Positions 31,786-43,714 of a stretch of 64,000 nt of DNA are shown piece by piece. Each line of letters begins with the position of its first letter. Position 1 is the stretch's first letter. The stretch spans positions 124,001 to 188,000 of the forward strand of contig JADHYV010000005.1 of the NCBI GenBank assembly GCA_027604705.1, given 5' to 3'. The stretch is from Allomyces arbusculus (lineage: Eukaryota; Blastocladiomycota; Blastocladiomycetes; Blastocladiales; Blastocladiaceae). Below the pieces are notes generated by a model. That model was not told the DNA's origin and searched no databases. It worked only from the letters and a program-made list of their open reading frames with translations. A program made the position numbers and the translations under genes.

Positions 31786-32295
31786 GTTATTGGTGCTACT
31801 GGTGCTGGTCTTCCTGTTGTGCGGTTGCAGGGAGCCAACGGGGTCTATTGGTTGCAATCCACGTCGTCGTTGAAGAAGCCGTCGACAAGCTGCAGTGTGT
31901 TGATCAAGGCACAAGCTGAATGAAGGCCAGGGTTTCGCTGGTCCAGGTTATCCAAACGCAGGAAATGGAACGAAATCGACCCGTCCCGCACCGTCTCGCA
32001 CCACTCAACTCGCAGTCACAGCGGTCACATCAGCGCGTCTGCCAACCGGCCTGGGGCCAACGTCGCCGTTTTTGTCCCCGCTCCGCAACGTCGTCAACAT
32101 AGACCCAACCACCGCCGCGAGCCAGCAACCCGACACTTTGCAGTGGACGGCGCGCGCGCCTTGGACCTCTTTGCTCGCCTCAGGGCAACACCCGACCATC
32201 AATCCCATCCCCACGACGACGTTACGAACTAGCGTCCAGCAGCTTCTGAACCGTCAACAACCTGTACCTGAAGGACCCCATCAAAACGCGCCATC
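31786..32295. promoter_or_regulatory. Divergent promoter between the RDD protein and PFK-2/FBPase-2
   Basis: About 510 bases between opposite starts. It has C/A-rich blocks such as ACCCAACCACCGCC near 32103. No gene recognised. Confidence 0.4.
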
Positions 32296-34493
32296 ATGAC
32301 CAACCACAAGCTCGCCTGCGTTGTATGGATCCGGCTCGTGCCCTTTTGCCGCCTCGAACGCACCCAGACACCCAGAAAGACTTGTGCGCTCACGAACCCG
32401 TCCTCTTACCGCTCTGTAGATGGTGGGCCTTCCCGCGAGGGGCAAGACGTACTTGCCCTTCCCTCGCTGTTTGAGCTTTGACGGGAGCACGAACATGCAC
32501 AAATATCTCGACAGGGCAGGGCTGACCCAACCTCGACTGGACTTGTTCGTTCGCCCTCCAGCTACATTGCCCAGAAAATCTGTCGGTACCTCGAGTGGAC
32601 CGGCACGTCGTGCAAGGTCTTCAATGTCGGCCAATGTACGCTCTACCTCCTTCCCCATTCCTGCCACATGGGGCCCCGTCGCGATTGACGCCAATCCTGA
32701 CCCGATAACGATCCCAGATCGCCGCAAGACGGCCGGGACCAACTGCCGCAGCGATTTCTTTGACCCAAAGAACAAGGACGCGATTGCGTTGCGGCAAGAA
32801 GCAGCCTCCATGGCACTGGCCGACATGATGACCTGGTTTTTCCAAGAGGACGGGTGCGTCGCGATTTACGACGCGACCAACACGACGCACGAGCGCCGCG
32901 AGTACATTCTCGGCGTGTGCAAGGAGAATCACGTTGACGTACGCTGTTGTTCTCCACGGTGTTCTCATTTTACACGTGTTCGAAATGGCTGACCAGACGG
33001 CGTGTTTGTTTGCCGAACCAGGTGGTCTTTATCGAGTCCATTTGCCACGACCCGGACGTGATCATCAACAACATTGCCGAAGTCAAGATTTCCGGGCCCG
33101 ATTACGCCGGCATGGACCCAGAGGTCGCGACCGAGGACTTCAAGGCGCGCATGCGGCACTACGAGTCGGCCTACGAGACGATCTCCGAAAACGATTTGGC
33201 GTTTGTTAAGCTCATCAATGTCGGGAGCCTCGTCATTGTCAACCTCATCAAGGGGTGGCTGCAGTCCCGCATCGTCTACTTTTTGATGAACTTGCACACG
33301 CAGCCGCGCCGCATCTTGTTCAGTCGCGTACGTTGCTAGTTTGAGACCGCGAGTAACGCCGCGGGCGTGAACTGACTTGTTTTGGCGTTTCATCCCAGCA
33401 CGGCGAGTCCATGTACAACCTCAAGGGCCTGCTCGGCGGCGACGCAGACCTGAGTCCGCGCGGCCATCTCTACGCGCAGTCGCTGCCGAGCGTTATTCGG
33501 CGCGCGCTCGGTGGGTCGGCCGATGCCGAGCACTTGACCGTGTGGACGAGCACGCTCAAGCGCACGCAGCAGACGGCCGCGTATTTGCGGTACCCGAAAC
33601 TGGCCTGGAAGGCGCTCGACGAATTGGACGCCGGCGTGTGCGACGGCATGACCTATGAGGAAGTCGAGGCCAAGTACCCGGAAGACTACCTTGAGCGCGA
33701 CGCCGACAAGTTCCGGTACCGGTACCGCGGCGGCGAGTCCTATCACGACCTCGTCGTGCGGCTCGAACCGATCATCATGGAGCTCGAGCGGCAGCGCAAC
33801 ATCCTGATCATCGGCCACCAAGCCGTATTGCGGTGCATCTACGCGTACTTCATGAAAATCCCGCACCACGAATTGCCCTACACCAAGATCCCGCTGCACA
33901 CCGTCATTTCCATCACCCCGCGCGCGCACGGATGCGATGAGGAACGGTACTCGCTCGACATCCCGGCCGTCGACACGCACCGCGATCCGCGCCGCGGACT
34001 GCATCCGACGACCAACCTCGCCCTCGCGCACGCCGCTCAGCACGGCGGTGCGGGACCGAATCACCCGGCAGCAGCGACCGCCACGGACCGCGCATCTGCC
34101 GTCCGCACACCGACGCCACACGCGTCCCCGGCAACCCTCGTGCCCATGACGGATCCGGGCGCACCGCGTGGGCCGGACGGGGTCCCGCTGCACATTCGCA
34201 TGTCGTCCCGGATTGGAGCCACGCCCGGGTTTTTCCCGCCGAGTCCGGCGACGCCGCGGCCCATGTCCCCCGAAGAGGTCGTTCCGGAGGTCAAGTTGCC
34301 GGACCCGGCGATTCCGCTGGGGGCCACGTCGACGGCGCAGGTGGTGGTCGCCGTGGAGGATGAGCTGAGCGAGCCGGCGATTAAGACGACGTTGGTCGAG
34401 CCGGAACCCGTGGACGTGCCGCCGAGTCCGCGGGTCGGGCACCATGAGGCCGAAGGGTTTGGGAAAATTATTGGCGGCGAGTTGATGGAGTAG
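32296..34493 (+). CDS. 6-phosphofructo-2-kinase/fructose-2,6-bisphosphatase
   Basis: Six exons (32296-32322, 32420-32448, 32562-32635, 32718-32938, 33022-33327, 33399-34493) give 583 aa. The kinase domain begins MVGLPARGKTYIAQKICRYL, the Walker A loop split by an intron, followed by FNVGQYRRKTAG, ATNTTHERR and VVFIESICHDPDVI. The phosphatase domain has the histidine motif SRHGESMYN across the last intron, WTSTLKRTQQTA, LDAGVCDGMTYEEV and the second histidine in ILIIGHQAVLRC. This cytosolic bifunctional enzyme makes and removes fructose 2,6-bisphosphate, the main switch between glycolysis and gluconeogenesis. Both active sites look complete. The roughly 190-residue C-terminal tail is Pro/Thr-rich and may be a phosphorylation region. 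Confidence 0.95.
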
Positions 34494-34633
34494 CAGTAGG
34501 AGGAAGCGCTGCAGAGTAAATATTCGTGTCTGTTTTATCCGTCCGTCCATGGCCGGCAGCAAATTGAACCAGGTCTTGGGCAGGATGGGAAAACGAAATT
34601 ATGCACAAACGATGCTCACCGAGCGGGAACGGC

Positions 34634-36348
34634 TTACTCCCAGTCGCCCCACCCGTCCGTGTCGCTGCCTGCGTCGGGCTTCGCCGCCACAGCGGGGGTG
34701 GAGGCCGGCGCAGCCTTCTCGTCACCCGACGCGGGTTCGGCGGGGGTCAACGGAAGTGGAGTTGCGGCTGCCTGCGGCTGCTCGTCGATCGCCGGCTTGA
34801 CGAGCTGAACTTCCTCGTCTTCTTGTGCACTCTCCTCTGCGACGGCCTCCCAAGAAAAGTCGTCGTCCTTGGTCATGGCATCTGAATGGGTGGATCGAGC
34901 AGAGTTAGCGGACGGGGATCGTGATGACGTGAGTGAGGAGGATTTGGTACCTTGCACGGCCTGCTCAATGGTCTTGTTCTCCTCAAACTTCCACAGCATG
35001 CGCAGCCAGAACATGTTGTTGCTCACCTCGGTCGGGACTACAAGAGCGACGCGAGTGTCAGTCTTTCCGCTCGCCACATTCCAAAAGCGCGATCTCGTAC
35101 GTGCCGAGCTTCTCGTGCCACCGCTGCACGGCTGGCACCTGCGCGGCGACCGCATCGCAGTCGCGCTGCCACACGGCCAAATCAAAACTCTCCGAGAACG
35201 CTGCAAACTGCTCGACCAGCAACGCCGACGGCACGCTCGGTGCGCCTGCCGCACCGTTGCCCGCGTACAACGCCAAATTCGGGTGCGTCGGGGTGACCGG
35301 ATCCGTCAAGTACGTCGCGGCCAGCTCGAGCTGGTTACGCACGCGGGCCGGAATCGCAGTCGACGTGGTCGTCGCCTTGACCGCGCCCTCCGTATCCGCC
35401 ACCGGCAGCGCCAGGACCATATCCAGGTCGCCGACCAGCACCGCCGCCGCATTCGGGTTCGCAGGCGCGGCCGTCAAATCGTGCGCCATGTCGCGCGACC
35501 ATGCCTTGATTTCATGCACGATCTTGTCGGGCTGCAAAGTGGCCTTCAAGTCGGACACGAGCTTGGCATTCTGCACACGCTGCTGCAAGTCGTCGAGCGT
35601 CACGGTGCGCGCCTGCTGCTGCACTTCCTGCGCTTTCGTCTGGACCGTCTGCGCCGTCGACTGCAGTTTCGCCGTCAAGTCCGTGCCCACCGTGGCAGCG
35701 GTCGACTGCAACTTGCTCGTCAAATCCGTCCCGACCGTCTGCACCGTCGCGGCTGTCGATTGCAGTTTGGCCGTCAGGTCCGTCCCGACCGTTTGTACGA
35801 GGTCCTTGAGCGCGGCCGTGGGCGGGGCGCGCGACGCGGTGGCCGCGAGAGCCGTGGAAAACGCGGTCATGGCCTGCTGCGACTCGCCCGTCACGGTGGT
35901 CGCGAATTCCTTCAAGTCGCGGCGCGTCACTTCGGCGACGACAGCCGACTAGGGAGAATTCCGAGACACGACAAGTGAGCGCCGAGGTTCGGTTTCATCG
36001 ACGGCACGGAAAGCACCGTACCTGTTTCTTGATCGTGTCGACCATCGACGCGAACCGGCCGAACCGACCCCACCCAAACGACGAGCTCGTCGTCGTGCTC
36101 GCTGCTGCGGGCGCGGGAGCGGGCGGCGGAGAGCTTGCAGCACGACTTCCATCCCCGGCAGCGGGTGCAGCCGCGTCGGTCGAAGCAGGCTCAGTTGTCG
36201 TGCTCATGGTCTCGGAAGCCGATGCTGGCGCGGATTCGGCATCTTTGGCGTCCTGCTCCGCGGGTGCATCGGTGGCCGCGGATTGCGGCTTGTCCTGGGC
36301 TGTTGGCGCGGTGTTGAGGGCGAGCAATGGGTCGTCGGCGTCCATCAT
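34634..36348 (-). CDS. BSD-domain protein (BSDC1/Dos2-like)
   Basis: Four exons (36022-36348, 35078-35948, 34951-35037, 34634-34881) give 510 aa. The N-terminus is an acidic, Ala/Ser/Thr-rich stretch ending SFGWGRFGRFASMVDTIKKQ. The middle is helical with a near-perfect repeat, TVGTDLTAKLQSTAATVQ and variants, three times over. The BSD domain is cut by an intron: FDLAVWQRDCDAV earlier, then FPTEVSNNMFWLRMLWKFEE, with the paired aromatic residues typical of BSD. The C-terminus is acidic and ends DTDGWGDWE. Fungal Dos2 and animal BSDC1 share this order; Dos2 has been tied to ubiquitin and membrane functions, with no firm biochemical role. A second Met lies three bases inside the chosen start. 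Confidence 0.7.
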
Positions 36349-36549
36349 GGTGGTGAAAGTGGGAGAGGGTAAGCGGAAAGTCGCGATGCGACCAAAGCGC
36401 ACCAGTCAAGCGCAAGCCATGCAAGAGACCAAGACGCGATCAACAACAAGACCGAACAACGCCAATGCTCCACGAAAGAACGATGAAGAATGAACATGGT
36501 AGTGGCACAATGTCTTTATTGCTCCTTCTCCTCCCCAGAACCACCACGG

Positions 36550-37400
36550 TCAGCTCGATTTGGCCGTGATATCGTCGAGCGATTGCTTGAAGTTCTCGGT
36601 CGCTTGATCCGCTCCTGCACCATCATCGGCAACCGCGTCCAGCTTATCACCGAGCACGAGCTGCATCGTGTTGCGCGTGACGCGGCGGCACGCCAGCACC
36701 CACACCATGACCGAGACAGATCCTGCGGGTGCAAGCGGCAAGCTCAACGCCGCACCGAGGAGTCCGCTGAACCAGTCGTCCGGGATGAAGAACATGGGCG
36801 CAGCGCGGTACTGGATGACAATAAACAGGTAGAGCAGGTAGAAGACAGCGCGCGTCGCGACTTGTGCCTTGAGGAGGAAAAAGGTGCGCGTCGTGCGCAG
36901 CGTCGAAGCTATCCGGTCGAAGAAGTGCGAACGGGTAAGCGAGCGAGGTATGGCTGGGAAAGGAGAGGCACGTCGACGTACACAGCTTTTCGTACTCGGC
37001 GACCTTGGCGTCGATCTGGCGTCGCGTGCGCGCCCACTTGGCAAACTCGTCCATGGCGCTCATCGACTTGAGGTCGCGGCGCAGGTCGACAAGCTCGGCT
37101 TGCAGTGCTGAGGTGCGCGCGTAGGCGGCACGGTGGAAGAGCCATCGGTAGAGGGCAAACAACTACATGGGCGACGACCACACGCGCGGTCAGCGGGTGT
37201 TCCGACTGGGTCCGGGTCCGAGACGGCGCAGGTCGCTTGAAGCTGGCGCAGCTTGCAGGAACCGGCCGGAAAACGCTCACCTGCTCGGAGATGAGCGAGA
37301 AGCCGATCCACGAGACGACTTCAATGAAGATGGCGGCAACGAGCACGAGCAGCGCCGGCGGCGCGTCGACGATCCAGCTTGGCAGAACGGCTGTGATCAT
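36550..37400 (-). CDS. GET1: Get1/WRB, receptor subunit for tail-anchored protein insertion
   Basis: Three exons (37281-37400, 36982-37162, 36550-36908) give 219 aa. First membrane helix LLVLVAAIFIEVVSWIGFSL. Then the cytosolic coiled coil with the family hallmark MDEFAKWARTRRQIDAKVAE that binds Get3. Two more helices follow, around AVFYLLYLFIVIQYRAAPMF and SGLLGAALSLPLAPAGSVSV. In the ER membrane Get1 and Get2 receive tail-anchored proteins from the Get3 ATPase and insert them. Length and topology fit the family. A 447-base divergent promoter separates it from REV3, and its stop is about 200 bases past the start of the BSD gene on the same strand. Confidence 0.92.
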
Positions 37401-37847
37401 CGTGGTTATCGAAGGGCGGCCACGGCACAGAGGACCAGCTGGTTCAAGGTCAAGGCTTGATAACAGTGGAGCGTGCAGCGTCGGTCGTTGCAGTGCACTT
37501 GCCGTGCAGTCGAGGATGAGGGCGTGCAAGGCCCGTGTTGACGGTGGTCGCGCCGGGCTGGTCGATGGTGGAGGTGCAGCAGCACACTTGGTGGAGGTGT
37601 CAACCCGGCGCCGCCGCGAGACGTGGTGGCCTGGTGGAAGAGAGCCCAGTGACGCGCCAGCGTGGGTGCGACAGGCCTGGCAGATGCTTTCTCACCGCAG
37701 CTGCTCTGTGGAAGCAGTGACTCAGTCACGCTTGACCCTGCGCTGGCACGCTGCCATCGCGCCTTGCTGGCCCTGCTGGCACAACAGACGACACCATTCC
37801 ATTTCTGCATTACGATCGCGCACAAGACGAATTCCAGCTGCAACACC
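37401..37847. promoter_or_regulatory. Divergent promoter between GET1 and REV3
   Basis: About 450 bases, GC-rich, open frames only by composition. No gene recognised. Confidence 0.4.
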
Positions 37848-40800
37848 ATGACGACCGCCGCGCACCAATTTGGCGACAACCCGTGGGCGCGCGACCCGGC
37901 CAAGCGACGCGCCGTGCTGTCAGTGCGCATCACCTCGCTCGACTGCATACTGGTCCCGCCCGGACCGCACGACAAGCTCAAGCACGCCGTATTGCCAAAT
38001 TTCGACGAAGCTGCCGTGCCGCTCCGACTCGCGCGCGTGCCCGTCATCCGCATCTTTGGCGCCGTCAAGGGAAGCGCGCACCGTGCCTGCGTGCACGTCC
38101 ACGACTGCTTCCCGTACTTGCTGGTGCCCTACGACGGGGTGCCAGACCATGACGAGCGTACGAAGATTTTTGAGCGCTCCAGGCACAATCGACCAATTGC
38201 TGACGCGGCAACGATGCTTCTCCACCCTGTGTGCAGTCGATCGCTTCATTTGCAAACTCGCCGCCGCCATCAATTCGGCGCTCGCACTTGCGCGGCAACA
38301 CCACGCTGCCGCGCCGAAATACCAGTCCTGCACGCCCCAATCGCACATAGTCGCCATTACGCCCGTCCGCGCCGTGCCCTTTTACGGCTATCACACGTCG
38401 CCCACCTGCTTCCTGAAGATCTGGCTCGCCGACCCGTCCAACATCCCGCGACTCGCCGAACTACTCACGAGCGGCGCGATTCTCGGGCGCGCCATGCAGG
38501 CACACGAATCGCACCTGCCCTACCTGTTCCAGTTCAAGGCCGACCACGGATTGCACGGCATGGGCTGGCTCGACCTTGCGCATGCGGCGCCGCGCGCGCC
38601 TGCCGACCGCACCGCGCACTGCCACGTCGAGGTGGACACGAATGCCGCGAACATCTTGAATTTCCACCGCATGAACGCAATTGCCGACGATAAGCGGTCA
38701 CAAGTGTCGCTGTCGGCACCCACGAGCGGCATGTCGGAGCAGCAGCAGCCGATGCGGCTGATTCAGTCTCTTGATGCGCTCTGGATCGACGAGGACGAGC
38801 GCCGGATCCGGCTCGGGTTGCCGCTCTACACGGTGGAGCCGGTCGGGACGCAGGCGGGGACGCCGCCGTCATGGGATTCGAGCGACGAGCATCTGGCGGC
38901 ATTGCGTGATTGGCTCGCCAAGCACCAGTCGCGCATGGAAGAGGACGGCGACAATGTGGCGAGAGAGCGATTCCTCGACGCGTTGCCGTGGATCTACAGT
39001 GTCGAGGCGACACTGGCGCCGGATCCGGTGCCGCCGCGACCGGTTCGACCTCGAGCACCTCCACCACCGCGTGCAGCGCCTCCACCCGCTCACGCACCGC
39101 CAGCGGTTCAAGGACCAGCCGGACCCGAGCATGACGGCGAGACCAATGTCGACGTGCAGCTCACGCAGGAACTGCTGCAGTGGATGCTCGAAGAGCAGGG
39201 CGACGACGATCAAGAAGAGAATGAGATCGAGAGTTTCGGCGGACACGAATTTGTCGAGCGAGACCTGAATGGCGACGCAGGCCGTGAGGACGACGAATTT
39301 GACGACGTGTTCCCCGACGACGCCCTGCTTTGGAGCCAGCCGTACGACGACCAGCACCACAATGCCGCGACCGCCGATACGAACCAATCCGTCCCACCCT
39401 CCGCACTCGCCGACGCCCCGCTCCCCGACGCCGCCCCGCCCGCGATCCACCACCGCGACGACCCAGACTATGATTTCGACTCGGACTCGTGGCCGGATGG
39501 CGCCGATATGGACTTCCAATTTGACGACGACATGGACTGGACCACTCTCGGCGCCGCTGCTGCGCCTTCTTCTTCCTCCTCCACCTCCGCACGCATCCCG
39601 CAATACGACGGTGCTGACGACATGACCGTCTACGGCCGCGGCACATTTAAGTCCACCTCCACCCGGCGGACTGCACGCGACCGGATCGGCAAACGCGCGG
39701 CCCCACCGCCGCGCAAGTTCCGCGACCGCACAGTCGACGCGTCCGCGTACCAGTCCATCCTCGCCGAAATCGAGACCACCGAAGCCGACCGCGGGCGCGC
39801 ACGAATGCCGGGCATCATGCAGAGCGCGTGGTCACCCGGACCGGATCCGGGGCCGACGTCGCCGACGGACGCGGAGGCGCGCAAATGGACGGCCAGTGTG
39901 CGCGCTGAGGATTTGCTTGAGGGTTCGGCGCAGCCGCGGCCGGTGGTGCGGAAAAGGACGACACAGCGGTTCTGCATGCCGCCACCGACACTCGCCGAAA
40001 TTGAGGAGGACCTGATGGTGCATAATTTGCCGCTGCAGGTGCACGACGCGCCGTTTTGGAGTAAGCCCGAGGACGCGGATGCGCGGCCGCGTGTGTTTGC
40101 CGGGCGCGAGTTTCGGATTCCCGTCAAGTGCGCATCGACAGCGCCGGCGTTTGACGAGGTGTTGCGCAGGGTGGACCCGAGTTTGGCGATCCGGAGCGAG
40201 GAGATGGATTTGGTGGTGCCGGCGGTGACGCAGTCGGTGTACGTGACGAGCCACGACCGGCTCAAGAGGTGGACGTTTGCGATGTCGCCGCCGACCCGGG
40301 AGGAGGCGTTGGAATCGATGCGCGCGGAAGTGGGCGCCGCCACGGTGAAGGGGGTGGGGGAGGAGGCGACCGTGGATGTGGATTCGGCCCACGATCTCGA
40401 TCTTGAGAACGGCAGCGTGACCGCCGCGGCCAAGGACCCACCGGTTCCGCTCGTCATACCAGCCGGGGAGTCGAAGAAGAAGCGCCCGGCCGTGCTCATG
40501 TCGCAGATTGAACTGTTTGATGGGACGCCCGCCGAGGGCGCGACGACCGAGCAGGAGGAGCACAAGAAGACCGACTTTTCGATTGAGAAGCAGCACATGC
40601 TGTGTATGGGGGTCGAGGTTCACGGTACTTTTGGACTGGCCCATGTTTGGAATGAATGGATTTTGTACATCTCACCTGTTGTCTTGGTCATTTGACAGTC
40701 AACACGCGCGAGGACCTGTTACCGGATCCGGCACACGATGCGATCCAGGCCATTTACTACTGTTTGTATTGCGACTCGGGCGTGGGCGACAGCGAACAGG

Positions 40801-43524
40801 CGTGCCGGTACGTTTTGGTCACGAACAGCAACCGCAAGCATGCCTCTAACGCGACCTGAATTTTTTTTCAAACAGATGGGGTATCCTGGCTCTCCGCGAC
40901 GAGACGTACCGCTCGCCAGCCGTGCGCCAGAGCGAGTATTTCGACACGGAGCGCGGCCTGATTGCACACTTTGTGGACCTCGTTCGCACCGCCGACCCCG
41001 ACGTGCTGCTCGGGTACGAGATTCATGCCGCGTCGTGGGGGTACCTGGTGGAGCGCTGCCATCTCGCCTTCAGTACGTTCATCTTGTCATTGTTGCGTCT
41101 CTCCTCCACGCTTACGCTTGTCACCGTAGAGCTGGACCTGTGCGACGAGCTGTCGCGCATCATTTCCAAGAAGCACGCTGACCTCGACCCTAACAAGCTG
41201 AGCGCTTGGGGGTTCCGCAAGGGCGCGTCATTTACCGTCACGGGCCGGATCATTCTCAACGTCTGGCGGCTCCTCCGCTCCGACATCGCCTCGACCGACT
41301 ACTCGCTGTCCAACATGGCCGCCAAAGTCCTTCACCGGCGCGTCCCGCACATGCCCGCATCGGTCCTCACGAAGTGGTACCAGTCGCCGCGCACGCGACA
41401 CCGCGTCATGCACTATTACCTCACGCGTGCGCTCGTCACGATTCGGCTCCTGCAAGACGGCGACTTTCTCGACCGCACAGCCGAATTCGCACGTTTGTAC
41501 GGAATCGACTTTGCGTCAGTCCTGACGCGCGGGTCGCAGTACCGCGTCGAAGCCATTCTCGTCCGCCTGGCGCGACCCATGGGGTACGTGCTCGTGTCAC
41601 CGACAAAGCGGCAGGTGGCAGCGCAGCGCGCGGCCGAGTGCACGCCGCTCGTTATGGAACCAGTGTCGGCGTTTTACCCGGACCCGGTGATCGTGCTGGA
41701 TTTCCAGTCGCTCTACCCGTCGATCATGATTGCGTTCAATTATTGGTACGTGGCGCTGGTTTCTGGGTCACGCGGCCATGGCTCACGCGCTGTTTTAACT
41801 GCTGGATAGCTTTTCGACGTGTCTCGGCCACGTCCCAATCGGTGGAGAGCGGTCGTCCAAGCTCGGCGTGAGCCAAGTCCACTTCCCCGCGCACTTGCGG
41901 CTCGAGGACATGCGCGTGTCGCCCAACGGCATCGTGTTTGTCAAGGACCACGTGCGCAAGAGCACGCTCGCGCAAATGCTCACAGAGTTGCTGGACACGC
42001 GCGTCATGGTCAAGAACTCGATGAAGTTGCACAAGGACAACAAAGTACGCAGACTCCCACCGCTGGTTGTTTTTGCGTCACGTTAATTGACGTTGCATCG
42101 ATGTAGGTGCTGCACAAGGTCCTCGACGCGCGGCAGCTCGGCCTCAAGCTGATTGCCAACGTCACGTACGGGTACACGGCAGCCTCGTTTTCCGGGCGCA
42201 TGCCGCTCGTTGAGCTCGGTGACGCAGTCGTGCAGACGGGCCGCGAGGTCCTGGAAAAGGCCATCAAGATGATCAACCAGCACCCGACGTGGGGCGCGCG
42301 CGTCGTCTACGGCGATACCGGTACGTCTCTGTTCCTCTCCGGCGCTGCTCCTTATTCATACCACCTCACTCGCAACCGCTACATAGACTCGGTCTTCGTC
42401 CACCTACCCGGCGCGACCAAATCGCGTGCATTCCAAATCGGCAAGGATATGGCCGGTGCGATCACCCGCGCCAACATCCCGCCTGTCTTTCTGAAATTCG
42501 AAAAAGTCTACCTGCCGAGCATTCTCGTGACCAAGAAGCGGTACATTGGGCACAAGTACGAGTCGCCCGCGGACGTGCGGCCCGTGTTTGATGCCAAGGG
42601 CGTGGAGACCGTCCGGCGCGACGGGTGTCCCGTGGTCGCCAAGACGATGCGGTCATCGCTTGAAATTCTGTTCCGCACGCGCGACTTGACGCAGGTCAAA
42701 AGCTACTTAACTCGGCAGTGGACCAAGATTCTCGAAAACCGCGTGTCGATTCGTGATTTTGTGATTGCCAAGGAGGTGCGGCTGGGGACGTACAGGTGCG
42801 TTTTTGCAGTGACTCTGCTTCGTCGCCAACGCTCCTGCTCACTATCACTTGTTGCCAATTCACTAGCGACCATGTCCTCCCACCGCCCGGTGCGTACCTC
42901 GCGATGCGCAAGATGCAGCGCGACCCGCGCGCGGAGCCGCAATATGCCGAGCGCGTGCCCTACCTCGTCGTTGCTGGCGCGCCGGGTGACCGCCTGATCG
43001 ACCAAGTCAAGTGCCCGACGTCGGTCCTGCACCACCGCGAACTGCGGCTCAACGGGCACTACTACATCCACAAGCAAATCATCCCAGCGCTCAACCGACT
43101 CTTCCATCTCATGGGCGTCGACCTGGCCGCATGGTACGCCGATATGCCAAAACCGGCCGTGCGCGCCGCGCCCTGGACCCGGTCGCAGGATGCGGACGGT
43201 GGGGCCATGCGCGCAACGATTGATCGGTATTACCGGTCGACGCGGTGCGCGGCATGTGGCGAGGAGGATGCGGCCGGCAAGTCGACGTTGTGTCAGAAAT
43301 GCGCGGAGAGTGTGCAGCGGCGTGTGGTGCACTTGACAAAAGCATTGGTCGAAGTCGAGGACCGGTACGCGCAGTTGGCGCGCCTGTGTGCGGATTGCGC
43401 GCAGGTGCCGGTGGGAGAGGTCGAGTGTGACGCGTTGGCGTGTGCGGTGCTGTTTGATCGCGTTAAAGCGCGGAATCGGTGGCGGCATGCGGTCGAGGCG
43501 ATGGTGGGGATTGATGATTTTTGA
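37848..43524 (+). CDS. REV3: DNA polymerase zeta catalytic subunit Rev3
   Basis: Nine exons (37848-38157, 38237-40624, 40699-40807, 40876-41072, 41130-41745, 41810-42044, 42107-42320, 42387-42795, 42867-43524) give 1711 aa with every phase consistent. The N-terminal domain contains HDCFPYLLVPYDGVPDHDE and FYGYHTSPTCFLKIWL. A long acidic, Pro-rich middle follows. The exonuclease-like domain has ADPDVLLGYEIHAASWGYLV. Polymerase motifs are complete: A, VLDFQSLYPSIMIAFNYC; B, LKLIANVTYGYTAASFSGRM; C, VVYGDTDSVFVHLPGA. The C-terminus has CAACGEEDAAGKSTLCQKC and a second Cys cluster (CADC...ECDALAC), which in the family bind zinc and an Fe-S cluster and dock Pol31/Pol32. Pol zeta extends past DNA lesions with Rev7 and Rev1. 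The protein is somewhat longer than the yeast enzyme (about 1500 aa). Confidence 0.95.
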
Positions 43525-43714
43525 TGCCAGGCAAATGTGAGCGCGATCATGTACGAATGGAGGCAACGGTTCACGCGTGCACTTGGCTTTTGGATCAGAG
43601 TCACGGTTCAATGATATTTAGCCAAAGGAGGTCTGAAAAAGGGTCCATCGCATCTTGAAGAAGACACGACATATATATTTCTTAACGGCATTGATGATTG
43701 TTTCACGAGGATCT

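Noticed and set aside
33390-34562. 390-aa minus-strand open frame
   Set aside because: Antisense shadow of the PFK-2/FBPase-2 phosphatase exon; no domain, His/Arg-rich composition.
38461-39100. Possible second gene on the minus strand inside REV3
   Set aside because: The plus strand is continuous, in phase and conserved; the minus frames are shadows.
39630-40598. 322-aa minus-strand open frame
   Set aside because: Antisense to the REV3 middle region, Ser/Arg-rich, no family similarity.
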